From NCBI GenBank assembly GCA_963760965.1, contig CAVXEW010000007.1:496001-560000 (forward strand): 64,000 nt of DNA, written 5' to 3'. Positions within the stretch are counted from its first letter, which is position 1. Each line of letters begins with the position of its first letter. This stretch comes from Pararhizobium_B sp963760965 (GTDB lineage: Bacteria > Pseudomonadota > Alphaproteobacteria > Rhizobiales > Rhizobiaceae). Position numbers and translations under genes: made by a program. Shown here piece by piece: positions 43,630 through 52,619 of this stretch. The notes beneath the pieces were generated by a model. That model was not told the DNA's origin. It made no database searches and saw only the letters and a list, made by a program, of their open reading frames with translations.

Positions 43630-45870
43630 ATGCCGGAAGAATCTCCACCGATCGCCGATCCTTCTAAGCACGCTCTCTTCCTCGATTTCGACGGGACTCT
43701 CGTCGGCTTTGCCGACGATCCCGAGGCCGTCGAGGTCGCGCCCGGCCTCGTCTCCGACCTGCAACGGCTTCAGGTGCGCTTCCACGGCGCCGTGGCGCTC
43801 GTCAGCGGTCGCGCCATCGCGTCGCTGGACCGCCTGCTCGCTCCGGCAAGGCTGCCGGCGGCGGGCGTTCACGGTCTCGAAATCCGCCGCCGGGACAGGA
43901 TCGAAAGCAACGCCATCGAGGCCGCCCGGCTTGAATCGGCCCGGCGCAGCGTCCGGGCCGAGATCGGGCCGGACGATCCGATCGGCGTCGAGGACAAGGG
44001 AGGAGCCATCGTGCTGCATTTCCGTGCGGCTCCGGCGGAAGCCGGTCGCGCCCGTACCATCGCGGCGGACGCCGCCGCGACGGATCCGCAGCTCGTTGCC
44101 GTCGACGGGCATGCGATCGCCGAGATAAGGCCTCGCGCCGTCACCAAGGCCGGCGCCATCGCGGAGTTCCTGCGCGAGCCGCCGTTCTCGGGGCGCATTC
44201 CGCTCTTCGTCGGCGACGACGTGACCGACGAGGACGGCTTCCGTGCCGCGGTCGAGGCCGGGGGTCACGGCATCAAGGTCGGCCCCGGCGAAACGGCCGC
44301 CAGTTTTCGCCTCGCCGACATTCCCGCGGTTCGCGCCTGGCTCCGCGCGAACGCCCGCGAACTCCGTCTAGGCGCCGACGACTGCGACGACACGACAGGA
44401 ACCTCGCCCACGCCGTCGGAGTTCGAATGGCAGAAGGAAGGGAGCAAGATGACCAGCAGCAGCAAGGCCGGACAACTCGTCGTCGTCTCCAACCGCGTCG
44501 GACCGCTCTCCGACAGCGGAAAGGCTGGCGGACTTGCGGTCGGTCTCGGAGACGCCCTTCGGGAACGCGGCGGCATCTGGTTCGGCTGGTCAGGGGAGAC
44601 CAGCGATCAGGGCACGTTCAGCAGGCTCGACCGCCGACAGGAAGGCGACGTCGAACTGGTCACCATCGACCTGACGCAGGAGGAACATCAGGAGTTCTAC
44701 GGCGGCTACTCCAACACCACGCTCTGGCCGCTGATGCACTATCGGCTCGATCTCATTTCGTTCGACCGCCGGTTCGAGGCGGCCTATCGCCACGTCAACC
44801 AGCGCATGGCGGCGCGCCTGAGGGGGCTGATCAGCGAAGACGATACGGTCTGGGTCCACGACTATCACTTCCTCCTGATGGGTCACGAGCTGCGCGCGAC
44901 AGGATTCGGCGGTCCGATCGGCTTCTTCCTGCACATTCCCTTCCCGCCGCCGGAGATTTTCGCGGCGCTGCCGAACGCAAACTCGATTGTCCGCGCGATG
45001 ATGGATTACGACGTCATCGGCTTTCAGACAGAGCGGGATTGCCTGAACTTCAACCGCTACATCACGGACGAACTCGGAGGCGAACAGACGGAAGATCACA
45101 AGGTCAGCCTGGGCGAGCGCGAGACCGTGACGCGCGCTTTTCCGATCGGCATCGACGCCAGGGGCTTCGAGGAACTCGCCCGCAGCGCCGACGCAGTGGC
45201 GCTGCGCAAGAAGTTGCACTCGATGCTGGAGGGGCGCAACCAGGTGCTCGGCGTCGACCGCCTGGATTATTCCAAGGGCATACCGGAGCGCTTCCGCGCC
45301 TTCGAGGAGCTTCTCCAGCACTACCCCGAGAATCGCGGCAAGGTCACTCTCCTGCAGATAGCGCCGCTGTCGCGCGCCGAACTCGAGACCTACCGTGACC
45401 TCCGCCGCGAGCTGGAAGAACTTGCGGGCCACATCAACGGCGCCTTCGGCATGCTGGACTGGACGCCGATCCGGATCATGACGCGCGGCTTCACCCGGAA
45501 GGCGCTGGCCGGAATTTGCCGGGCGAGCCGCGTTGGCCTGGTGACGCCCTTGCGGGATGGCATGAACCTCGTCGCCAAGGAATATGTTGCGGCTCAGGAC
45601 CCGGAGGACCCCGGAGCGCTGGTGCTGTCGCGCTTCGCCGGCGCGGCGAAGGAACTGCAGGGCGGCGCGCTGATGGTCAATCCGTACGACCCGGTCGACA
45701 CGGCCGCAGCGCTGCAGATGGCGCTGACCATGCCCCGGGCAGAGCGCCAGCGCCGCTTCGAGATCATGCGCAAGCCGGTCTTCACGACCACTGCGCAAAA
45801 CTGGTGCAAATCCTTCCTGGAAGTCCTCTATGAGGTCGGACGGGAGAGAAAGGGTCGCCGGCAACGCTGA
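43630..45870 (+). CDS. otsBA: Fused trehalose-6-phosphate phosphatase / trehalose-6-phosphate synthase
   Basis: One 746-residue frame joins an N-terminal HAD phosphatase (FLDFDGTL at 17-24, SGR, GDDVTDEDGF) to a C-terminal GT20 synthase. The latter has GGLAVGL, HDYHFLLMGHELR, LHIPFPPPEIF, VLGVDRLDYSKGIPERF and TPLRDGMNLVAKEY. The pair makes trehalose from UDP-glucose and glucose-6-phosphate, for osmotic and desiccation tolerance. The order is OtsB-OtsA, the reverse of eukaryotic fusions. Within the linker, AAGGAAGGGAGC precedes an in-frame ATG (Met274, base 44449), so OtsA may also be made alone. Confidence 0.94.
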   Translation: MPEESPPIADPSKHALFLDFDGTLVGFADDPEAVEVAPGLVSDLQRLQVRFHGAVALVSGRAIASLDRLLAPARLPAAGVHGLEIRRRDRIESNAIEAARLESARRSVRAEIGPDDPIGVEDKGGAIVLHFRAAPAEAGRARTIAADAAATDPQLVAVDGHAIAEIRPRAVTKAGAIAEFLREPPFSGRIPLFVGDDVTDEDGFRAAVEAGGHGIKVGPGETAASFRLADIPAVRAWLRANARELRLGADDCDDTTGTSPTPSEFEWQKEGSKMTSSSKAGQLVVVSNRVGPLSDSGKAGGLAVGLGDALRERGGIWFGWSGETSDQGTFSRLDRRQEGDVELVTIDLTQEEHQEFYGGYSNTTLWPLMHYRLDLISFDRRFEAAYRHVNQRMAARLRGLISEDDTVWVHDYHFLLMGHELRATGFGGPIGFFLHIPFPPPEIFAALPNANSIVRAMMDYDVIGFQTERDCLNFNRYITDELGGEQTEDHKVSLGERETVTRAFPIGIDARGFEELARSADAVALRKKLHSMLEGRNQVLGVDRLDYSKGIPERFRAFEELLQHYPENRGKVTLLQIAPLSRAELETYRDLRRELEELAGHINGAFGMLDWTPIRIMTRGFTRKALAGICRASRVGLVTPLRDGMNLVAKEYVAAQDPEDPGALVLSRFAGAAKELQGGALMVNPYDPVDTAAALQMALTMPRAERQRRFEIMRKPVFTTTAQNWCKSFLEVLYEVGRERKGRRQR

Positions 45871-45968
45871 TGTCCTCGCCGCCGGCGGCCTTGCCGGCCG
45901 GCCTCCCGGTGGTCTGACCCAAACAGACGGCACCCGGCCGTTTGGAAAAGTCAGCCCGCAAGCCATTG

Positions 45969-45996
45969 ACCTGGTGGTGCGACCGCGCCACCAGGT
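45969..45996. promoter_or_regulatory. Perfect inverted repeat upstream of an MFS gene
   Basis: ACCTGGTGG (45969-45977) and CCACCAGGT (45988-45996) are perfectly inverted, with half-site centres 19 bp apart, about two helical turns. It lies 52-79 nt before the MFS start, where an operator for a dimeric regulator would sit. No regulator gene is adjacent. Confidence 0.5.
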
Positions 45997-46047
45997 CCCA
46001 TTGCTGACCACACCACCGCACCCCCCGGTGCCCATCAGAGAGAATCA

Positions 46048-47253
46048 ATGTCCGACACCACCCTGGGAAGCGCGGCGGAAGGCGTCGCGCCGCAGACGCT
46101 GAACTCGGTACAGATCCTGCTGATAGCGATCGCCTGCGGCACGCTCGCGGCGAACCTCTATTATGCCCAGCCGCTGGTCGACATGATCGGCCCGTCGGTC
46201 GGCCTCGGCAACGCCGCCGAGGGGCTCGTCGTCACGGCGACCCAGGTCGGCTACGCCGTCGGCCTGGTGTTCCTGGTTCCGCTCGGCGACTTCTTCGAGA
46301 GCCGGCGTCTCATCCTGATATCGATGCTGACCAACGTCGCCGCGATACTGGGAATGGTGTTCACCCGCGGCGCATCGAGCTTCTTCGTTGCGATGTTCCT
46401 CGTCGGCACGACCTCGACCGCAGCCCAGATGCTGGTGCCGCTCGCCGCGACCCTGACCCCGCCCGAACGGCGCGGCCGCGTCGTCGGCCGTGTCATGAGC
46501 GGTTTGCTGACCGGCATACTGCTGGCGCGGCCTGCCGCGAGCTTCCTTGCCGACTACATCGGCTGGCGCGGCCTGTTCGTCTTTTCGGCGGCGCTGATCG
46601 TCGTCGTCGGCCTGGCGCTGATGCGGGTGCTGCCGGAAAGGCAGCCGGAAGCCCGTTCCAGCTATCCGGCCCTCATCGGCTCGCTCGGCCGGCTTGTCCG
46701 CGACGAGCCCGTCCTCAGGCGTCGCGCCTTCTACCACGCGATGATGTTCGCCGCGTTCTCGATGTTCTGGACCGGCGCGCCGCTTCTGCTGCTCTCCGAC
46801 ACCTACGGCTTCACCTCGAGCGAAGTGGCGCTCTTCGCGCTCGCCGGCGTCCTCGGCGTGTTCGCCGCGCCGGCGGCGGGATGGCTCGCCGACCACGGCC
46901 ACGGCTTCGCCACGGCCGTCGGTGCCCAGCTTGCCGTTCTGGTCGCCTTCATCCTTGCCTGGTTCGGCGACCTCTCGCTCGCCGTCCTCGTTCTGGCGGC
47001 GGTGCTCCTCGATCTCGGCGTGCAGGCGAACATGGTGATCAGCCAGCGCGAGATATTCTCACTGCATCCTTCGATCCGCAACCGGCTGAACGCCGTCTAC
47101 ATGGCGACGTTCTTCACCGGCGGCGCCGTTGGTTCGGCCCTCGTGAGTCCCACGTTGCACTATTTCGGCTGGCACGCCTTCGCGGTGCTGGGGATGGTCT
47201 TTCCGGCCGTCGCCGTCGTTTCGTTCCTGCTGATCGAAAGGGGCGCCCGCTAG
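46048..47253 (+). CDS. MFS transporter
   Basis: The 401-residue protein has 12 predicted helices. Features are an ANLYYAQPLVDMIG first loop, GYAVGLVFLVPLGDFFESRRLI (motif A form), and LVPLAATLTPPERRGRVVGRVMSGLLTGILLARPAASFLAD. It belongs to the group of uncharacterised exporters typified by YnfM/YgaY-like proteins. The substrate is unknown. An AGAGAGAA sequence precedes the ATG and an inverted repeat lies upstream. It converges with uup with 3 nt between. Confidence 0.88.
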   Translation: MSDTTLGSAAEGVAPQTLNSVQILLIAIACGTLAANLYYAQPLVDMIGPSVGLGNAAEGLVVTATQVGYAVGLVFLVPLGDFFESRRLILISMLTNVAAILGMVFTRGASSFFVAMFLVGTTSTAAQMLVPLAATLTPPERRGRVVGRVMSGLLTGILLARPAASFLADYIGWRGLFVFSAALIVVVGLALMRVLPERQPEARSSYPALIGSLGRLVRDEPVLRRRAFYHAMMFAAFSMFWTGAPLLLLSDTYGFTSSEVALFALAGVLGVFAAPAAGWLADHGHGFATAVGAQLAVLVAFILAWFGDLSLAVLVLAAVLLDLGVQANMVISQREIFSLHPSIRNRLNAVYMATFFTGGAVGSALVSPTLHYFGWHAFAVLGMVFPAVAVVSFLLIERGAR

Positions 47254-47256
47254 GGA

Positions 47257-49080
47257 TCAGCCTTCGAGCTCCTCGCGAAGCACCTCGAGTTCGAGCCATT
47301 CGTCTTCCATGCGGGCAAGCTCCGCACGGCTTTCCTCGAGGCGCGCGGCGATGTCGTTGAATGCGCCGGGGTCGCTGGCGTAGAAGTTCGGGTCGGCCAT
47401 CTCTTCTTCCATCGTGGCGATCCGCTCCTGCGCTTCGGCGATGCGCGCGGGCAGCGTCTCCAGCGCGAATTTCTGCTTGTAGGAGAGCTTCTGCGCCTTG
47501 CTCCGCCCGGGCTCCCCCGGCGTCGGCGCCGCGGCGCTCGCCTGCCGGGTCGCCTTTTCCTGCCGGCGCTCTTCCTGCTGGCCGCGGCGCTGCGCCATCA
47601 TGTCCGTGTATCCGCCGGCATATTCGATCCACCTCCCGTCCGGCCGGTCCGGATCCGCGGGCGCGATCGTCGATGTCACCGTACGATCGAGGAAGTCGCG
47701 ATCGTGGCTGACGAGAATGACGGTTCCCGGAAATCCGGCGACGAGTTCCTGCAGGAGATCCAGCGTCTCCATGTCGAGGTCGTTGGTCGGTTCGTCGAGG
47801 ACGAGGAGGTTCACCGGCCGCGCCAGCATGCGCGCAAGGACGAGCCGCGCGCGTTCGCCGCCGGAAAGTTCGCGGATCGGCGTCTGCATCTGCTCCGGCT
47901 GGAACAGGAAGTCCTTCATGTATCCGGTGACATGGCGCTGCTCGCCGTCGACGATCAGGCTCTCGCCGCGCCCGTCGGTCAGGTATTGGGCCAGCGTCTC
48001 TTCGAGCTTCAGGTCCTCGCGCTTCTGGTTCAGCGTCGCGATCTCCAGGTTGGTTCCCAGCCGCACCGTGCCGCTGTCGGGAGCGAGTTCGCCGGTCAGC
48101 ATCTTCAGGAGCGTCGTCTTTCCCGCGCCGTTCGGCCCGACGAGACCGAGACGGTCGCCGCGATGCAGCCTGAGCGAGAAGTCGCCTACGATCGTCCGTC
48201 CGCCGTAGCTCTTCGAAATGTGCTCCGCCTCGACGACCAGCTTGCCGGACTCCCTGGCGTCGGAGACCGTTGCGCTGACCGTCCCCGTCGGACCGCGATG
48301 GGCGCGGTGGCGCTGGCGCATCGCCTGCAGTTCGCCGAGCCGGCGCATGTTGCGCTTGCGCCGCGCCGTTACGCCATAGCGCAGCCAGTGCTCCTCGCGC
48401 TCGATCGCCCTGCCGAGCTTGTGCTGCTCGGCCTCTTCCTCCTCGAGCGTCCGGTCCCGCCATGCCTCGAAGGCGCCGAACCCCTCGTCGAGCCGCCGGG
48501 CATGGCCGCGGTCCAGCCAGAGGGTCGCCTTCGACACGCGCTCGAGGAAACGGCGGTCGTGGGAGATGACCACGACCGCGCTGCGGCTGCGGGCAAGCTC
48601 GCCCTCCAGCCACTCGATCGTCGGAAGGTCGAGATGGTTCGTCGGCTCGTCGAGCAGGAGTATGTCAGGCTGGGGCGCCAGCACGCGGCAAAGCGCCGCG
48701 CGGCGCGCCTCGCCGCCGGAGAGGGTCGAAGGATCCTCCTTGCCGGTCAGCCCGAGATGCTCCAGCAGATAGGCGACGCGAAAAGGGTCGTCGCTCGGCC
48801 CGAGCCCCGCCTCGGCAAAGGCCTCGACCGTGTCGTAGCCGGAAAAGTCCGGTGCCTGCTCCAGATAGCGTATCGTTGCCGAAGGATGCCTGAACACCTC
48901 GCCGGATTGCGCTTCGGCCAGCCCCGCGGCGATCTTCAGCAGGGTGGACTTGCCCGAGCCGTTTCTTCCGACGAGGCAGATGCGCTCCCCGGGCTCGACC
49001 TGGAAGGAGACGCCGTCGAGGAGCGGCGTGCCGCCGAAGGTCAGCCGGATGTCGTCGAGTTTCAGGATCGGCGGTGCCAC
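47257..49080 (-). CDS. uup: ABC-F family ATPase, Uup type
   Basis: The 607-residue soluble protein has two ATPase domains: GRNGSGKST/LSGGEARRAALCR/LLLDEPTNHLD, and GPNGAGKTT/LSGGERARLVLAR/LVLDEPTNDLD. The ABC-F linker (about 205-265) joins them, and a C-terminal coiled-coil (LPARIAEAQERIATMEEEM) follows the Uup pattern. ABC-F proteins act on ribosomes or on nucleic acids, not in transport. The start is a GTG three bases after the thiamine pyrophosphokinase stop, behind a GGAG site. Confidence 0.94.
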   Translation of the reverse strand: MAPPILKLDDIRLTFGGTPLLDGVSFQVEPGERICLVGRNGSGKSTLLKIAAGLAEAQSGEVFRHPSATIRYLEQAPDFSGYDTVEAFAEAGLGPSDDPFRVAYLLEHLGLTGKEDPSTLSGGEARRAALCRVLAPQPDILLLDEPTNHLDLPTIEWLEGELARSRSAVVVISHDRRFLERVSKATLWLDRGHARRLDEGFGAFEAWRDRTLEEEEAEQHKLGRAIEREEHWLRYGVTARRKRNMRRLGELQAMRQRHRAHRGPTGTVSATVSDARESGKLVVEAEHISKSYGGRTIVGDFSLRLHRGDRLGLVGPNGAGKTTLLKMLTGELAPDSGTVRLGTNLEIATLNQKREDLKLEETLAQYLTDGRGESLIVDGEQRHVTGYMKDFLFQPEQMQTPIRELSGGERARLVLARMLARPVNLLVLDEPTNDLDMETLDLLQELVAGFPGTVILVSHDRDFLDRTVTSTIAPADPDRPDGRWIEYAGGYTDMMAQRRGQQEERRQEKATRQASAAAPTPGEPGRSKAQKLSYKQKFALETLPARIAEAQERIATMEEEMADPNFYASDPGAFNDIAARLEESRAELARMEDEWLELEVLREELEG

Positions 49081-49083
49081 GGT

Positions 49084-49737
49084 TCAGGCTCCGGAAAGGT
49101 CGTAGGGACGGGCGATGAAAACGGCGACGCCCGAGCCGAACGTCACGGCGACGGGACCTTCCGCCACATTGGAGATCGTTCGCGAGGACCCGAACGGCAA
49201 GGTGTAGTCGTTCAGGTCGTAGCGTGCGCCTTCGAGCGTGATGCCGGTCAGCTTCGAGAAGCCGACGATCGAGAAAAGCGCTCCCTTCGGGAGATCGAAT
49301 GTCTGCCGGCCGGAAACCAGGGGGGTTGCCTCCTCCTCCCCGGAGGTGACGAGCACCGGTATCCCGGAGGCACGCAGCCGGCAGGCGTGCAGCAGATGAA
49401 AGAGGGCATGGTCCGAACGCGGTCCGCCGAGCGCTCCGGCGAGGACGATCTCGTCGGCGCCACGTTTCAGCGCTTCGCCGACGGCAAGCTCGCCATCCGT
49501 CTCGTTCTTGCCCTGGGGATAAGGCAGCCGCGCGACGCCGGGCCACTCGGCCTCGAGTTCGGGCGGGCTCGAATCGAAGTCGCCGACCCAGAGTTCCGGC
49601 ACCGCAGCAAGGCCTGCCGCATGGCGCATCCCGCCGTCGGCCGCGACTGCGCGCCAGCCCCCGACACGCCGCCTCAGCCGGTCGGTGACGATCAATTCGC
49701 CGCCAAGCAGAACGAGAAATGGGCACGATGCGTTCAT
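49084..49737 (-). CDS. thiN: Thiamine pyrophosphokinase
   Basis: The 217-residue enzyme converts thiamine to thiamine pyrophosphate. It has AADGGMRHAAG, GDFDSSPPEL, KNETDGELAV and AGALGGPRSDHALFHLL, the four family motifs, followed by the C-terminal thiamine-binding beta-domain. It is divergent from the riboswitch-controlled thiBPQ uptake operon, which supplies its substrate, and is coupled to uup downstream. Confidence 0.95.
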   Translation of the reverse strand: MNASCPFLVLLGGELIVTDRLRRRVGGWRAVAADGGMRHAAGLAAVPELWVGDFDSSPPELEAEWPGVARLPYPQGKNETDGELAVGEALKRGADEIVLAGALGGPRSDHALFHLLHACRLRASGIPVLVTSGEEEATPLVSGRQTFDLPKGALFSIVGFSKLTGITLEGARYDLNDYTLPFGSSRTISNVAEGPVAVTFGSGVAVFIARPYDLSGA

Positions 49738-49820
49738 GGGACGAGGCCAATATCAGGTTTCGGTGCGCTTGCCAGTGCCCACTTGCCAGCAGGCGCGGAA
49801 GAAATTATGTCTGGCCCTGC

Positions 49821-49917
49821 TCTAACGGGGTGCACGTCCGTCCATCGACGGCTTGCTGAGAGGCCTTCGGGCCAACCCGCGGAACCTGATCCGGTTTGCA
49901 CCGGCGGAGGGATTAGA
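49821..49917 (+). promoter_or_regulatory. TPP riboswitch
   Basis: The element has the closing P1 helix TCTAA/TTAGA, ACGGGGTGC, the conserved GCTGAGA core, ACCCGCGGAACCTGATCCGG, and CACCGGCGGAGGGA near the 3' end. This is the canonical THI-box layout. It precedes the thiBPQ operon. Confidence 0.97.
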
Positions 49918-49928
49918 CGCGTCGTGCG

Positions 49929-49971
49929 AAGCGCCCTTTTCCCGTTCAATCGAACCAACAAGGAGGCGCTT
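49929..49971 (+). promoter_or_regulatory. SD-sequestering hairpin after the TPP riboswitch
   Basis: AAGCGCC (49929-49935) pairs perfectly with GGCGCTT (49965-49971), which overlaps the Shine-Dalgarno AAGGAGG of thiB; CTTTT next to the left arm can pair weakly with AAGG. This suggests that TPP blocks translation initiation rather than transcription. No T-rich terminator is present. Confidence 0.7.
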
Positions 49972-49972
49972 G

Positions 49973-50983
49973 ATGCGCAGAACCAGGCTTTTTCTTGCAA
50001 CCCTCTGCACGTTCGCCGCGCTCGCCGTGCCCGGCGATGCCGCAGACGGCGGGACGCTGACTGTCTATACCTACGACAGCTTCACCGCCGACTGGGGACC
50101 CGGCCCTGAAGTGAAGAAAGCCTTCGAGGCGGAATGCGGCTGCACCCTGAAATGGGTCACCGCCGAGGACGGCGTGGCGCTGCTCAACCGGCTGAAGCTG
50201 GAAGGGTCGGGCACCAGGGCCGATGTGGTGCTCGGACTCGACACGAACCTCGTCGCCGAGGCGAAAAAGACCGGCCTATTCGGCCCGGCGGGCATCGACA
50301 CGAGCGCCGTCGAGGTTCCCGGCAATTTTCACGACAAGGACTTCGTCCCGTTCGACTACGGCTATTTCGCTTTCGTCTACGACACCCAGGCGATCAAGAA
50401 CCCTCCGACGAGCATGAAGCAGCTCGTGAACGGCCCGGCGGACCAGAAGATCGCCATCGAGGACCCGCGCACCTCGACGCCGGGTCTCGGCCTGCTCCTC
50501 TGGATGAAGGCGATCTACGGGGACAAGGCCGCCGATGCGTGGTCGAAGCTCAAGGACCGGGTCCTCACGGTCTCGCCGAGCTGGTCGGATGCCTACGGCC
50601 TTTTCACCAAGCACGAGGTGCCGATGGTGCTCTCCTACACGACCTCGCCTGCCTACCACATCATGGAAGAGCACACGGATCGCTACCGGGCGGCCAGGTT
50701 CTCGGAAGGTCACTATCTCCAGATCGAGGTTGCGGGCATGCTGAAGGACACCGCCCACCAGAAGCTGGCCCGCGAGTTTCTCCGGTTCATGATATCCGCC
50801 AGGTTCCAGGACATCATCCCGACGACCAACTGGATGCTGCCGGCGGCACGGACGGACAAGCCGCTGCCCGCCGCGTTCGAAAAGCGCGTCAGGCCCGGCC
50901 ACGCCTTCCTCTTCCCCTCGGCAAAGATCGACGCCAACCGCAAGGCCTGGATCGACGAGTGGCTCGCGGCGATGAGCAAGTAG
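49973..50983 (+). CDS. thiB: Thiamine ABC transporter substrate-binding protein
   Basis: The 336-residue periplasmic protein has a signal peptide (LFLATLCTFAALAVPGDA) and a type II binding fold. Characteristic parts are LTVYTYDSFTADWGPGPEVKKAFEAECGC, LLNRLKLEGSGTRADVVLGLD, and SYTTSPAYH in the thiamine pocket. It captures thiamine or its phosphates. An AAGGAGG site lies before the ATG and is held in the hairpin of the TPP riboswitch. thiP follows after 7 nt. Confidence 0.96.
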   Translation: MRRTRLFLATLCTFAALAVPGDAADGGTLTVYTYDSFTADWGPGPEVKKAFEAECGCTLKWVTAEDGVALLNRLKLEGSGTRADVVLGLDTNLVAEAKKTGLFGPAGIDTSAVEVPGNFHDKDFVPFDYGYFAFVYDTQAIKNPPTSMKQLVNGPADQKIAIEDPRTSTPGLGLLLWMKAIYGDKAADAWSKLKDRVLTVSPSWSDAYGLFTKHEVPMVLSYTTSPAYHIMEEHTDRYRAARFSEGHYLQIEVAGMLKDTAHQKLAREFLRFMISARFQDIIPTTNWMLPAARTDKPLPAAFEKRVRPGHAFLFPSAKIDANRKAWIDEWLAAMSK

Positions 50984-50990
50984 GGCACCG

Positions 50991-52619
50991 ATGCTCGACC
51001 GGAGCGAGCGCAACCGCGCCATCACCGCCGGGCTCGTGGCGCTCGGCGCCATGGCCTGCCTCGTTCTGGCGGCCGTCGTTCCGCTGGTTTCGGCGACAGC
51101 CAACCGCGGCGACGTCCGCTCCAACGCCTTCGACACCTATGTCTGGCAGGTCGCGCGGTTCACGCTGACGCAGGCCACGCTCTCCACGTTCCTCGCGGTC
51201 GGACTGGCGATCCCGCTTGCGAGTGCCGTCGCCCGACGGCAGCGCTTTGCCGGCCGGGCGTGGCTGATCCGCCTTCTGGCGCTGCCGCTCGGCCTGCCCC
51301 AGATCGTGGCCGCACTCGGCATCATCGAGATCTGGGGCCGCAACGGCCTGCTCAACGACGCCTTGACGGGAGCCGGACTGGCCGAACCCGTGTCCATCTA
51401 CGGCCTGCAGGGGATCCTGCTCGCCCACGTCTTCTTCAACCTGCCTCTTGCGGCACGGCTGATGCTGTTCGAACTGGAACGCCTGCCGGCCGAGTACTGG
51501 GCCCTCGCCGGCCAGCTTGGCATGGGCAGGACTTCGGTCTTCCGCTTCCTCGAATGGCCTGCGGTCGCCCGCGTCATCCCGGGCATCGCGGGGCTGGTCT
51601 TCATGCTGTGCGCAACCTCCTTCACGGTCGTGCTCCTGCTCGGCGGCGGGCCTGCCGCGACCACGCTGGAGGTGGCGATCTACCAGGCCCTGCGCTTCGA
51701 CTTCGACCCGCCTCGTGCGGTCATGCTGGCTCTCTTCCAGATCGCTCTGACTTCGGTGATCCTGCTGGCGCTTCGCCTCCTCGGCGGGACCGCCGAGGAA
51801 GGCTCGACAAGCGGCATGGCGGTGCGCCGACACGACCCCAATTCGGCGCCTGCCCGCATGGCGGACGCGGCATTGATACTCTCCGGCGCCGCGTTCCTGG
51901 TCGCGCCGCTTGCGGCGATCGTGGCCTCGGGCCTTGCCTCGGACCTGCCGAAGCTCTTGTCGGAAGCAGCGGTCTGGCGCGCGATCGGTACCAGCCTCGC
52001 GATTGCCGTCGCTGCCGCCTGCCTCGGCCTCCTGCTCTCCCTGGCGCTTTCCGCGGCGCGCTACGCCGCCCGACCCCTGGCGGAAAGGCATGTGGCGGCC
52101 CGCGCCCTGCGTTCCTCCGCCGCTGCCGCGTCGTCCCTCGTCCTCCTCCTGCCGCCGGTCGTTCTTGGCGCCGGGTGGTTCGTGCTCCTTCACGACAGTT
52201 TCGACGTCTTCGCCCTGGCACCGGCGATCGTCGTCGTCGTCAATGCCCTGATGGCGCTGCCCTTCGTTGTCCGCGTCGTCGAGCCGGCGCTTTCGAGCCA
52301 CATGGCGCGCACGTCGCGCCTCAGCCTGTCGCTGGGGCTGACCGGATGGCGCCGCTTTCGCATGGTCGACTGGCCGGGGCTTCGCCGGCCGCTGGCGGTC
52401 GCCTTCGCCTTCGCCATGGCATTGTCGCTCGGCGACCTCGGCGCGATCGCGCTGTTCGGAGGCAACGGAACGGTGACGCTGCCCTATCTGCTGCTTCAGC
52501 GCATGGGCAGCTACCGCACCAGCGACGCCGCCGGCCTCGCCCTGATTCTCGGCCTCGTCTGCCTCGGCCTGATGACGCTGGGTACCACGGGCGCACCGGC
52601 CGGGGAGCGGCGGCGGTGA
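50991..52619 (+). CDS. thiP: Thiamine ABC transporter permease
   Basis: The 542-residue inner-membrane protein has about twelve helices in two binding-protein-dependent transport domains. The first carries the EAA-like PAEYWALAGQLGMGRTSVFRFLEWP loop; the second a degenerate SRLSLSLGLTGWRRFRMVDWP loop. It forms the channel of ThiBPQ. The stop overlaps the thiQ GTG start (GTGA), and thiB is 7 nt upstream. Confidence 0.95.
   Translation: MLDRSERNRAITAGLVALGAMACLVLAAVVPLVSATANRGDVRSNAFDTYVWQVARFTLTQATLSTFLAVGLAIPLASAVARRQRFAGRAWLIRLLALPLGLPQIVAALGIIEIWGRNGLLNDALTGAGLAEPVSIYGLQGILLAHVFFNLPLAARLMLFELERLPAEYWALAGQLGMGRTSVFRFLEWPAVARVIPGIAGLVFMLCATSFTVVLLLGGGPAATTLEVAIYQALRFDFDPPRAVMLALFQIALTSVILLALRLLGGTAEEGSTSGMAVRRHDPNSAPARMADAALILSGAAFLVAPLAAIVASGLASDLPKLLSEAAVWRAIGTSLAIAVAAACLGLLLSLALSAARYAARPLAERHVAARALRSSAAAASSLVLLLPPVVLGAGWFVLLHDSFDVFALAPAIVVVVNALMALPFVVRVVEPALSSHMARTSRLSLSLGLTGWRRFRMVDWPGLRRPLAVAFAFAMALSLGDLGAIALFGGNGTVTLPYLLLQRMGSYRTSDAAGLALILGLVCLGLMTLGTTGAPAGERRR

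Noticed and set aside
43578..43630. EcfG promoter before the trehalose gene
   Set aside because: GGAAC occurs at 43578-43582, and trehalose genes are often stress controlled, but no GTT is found at the required 16-17 nt spacing.
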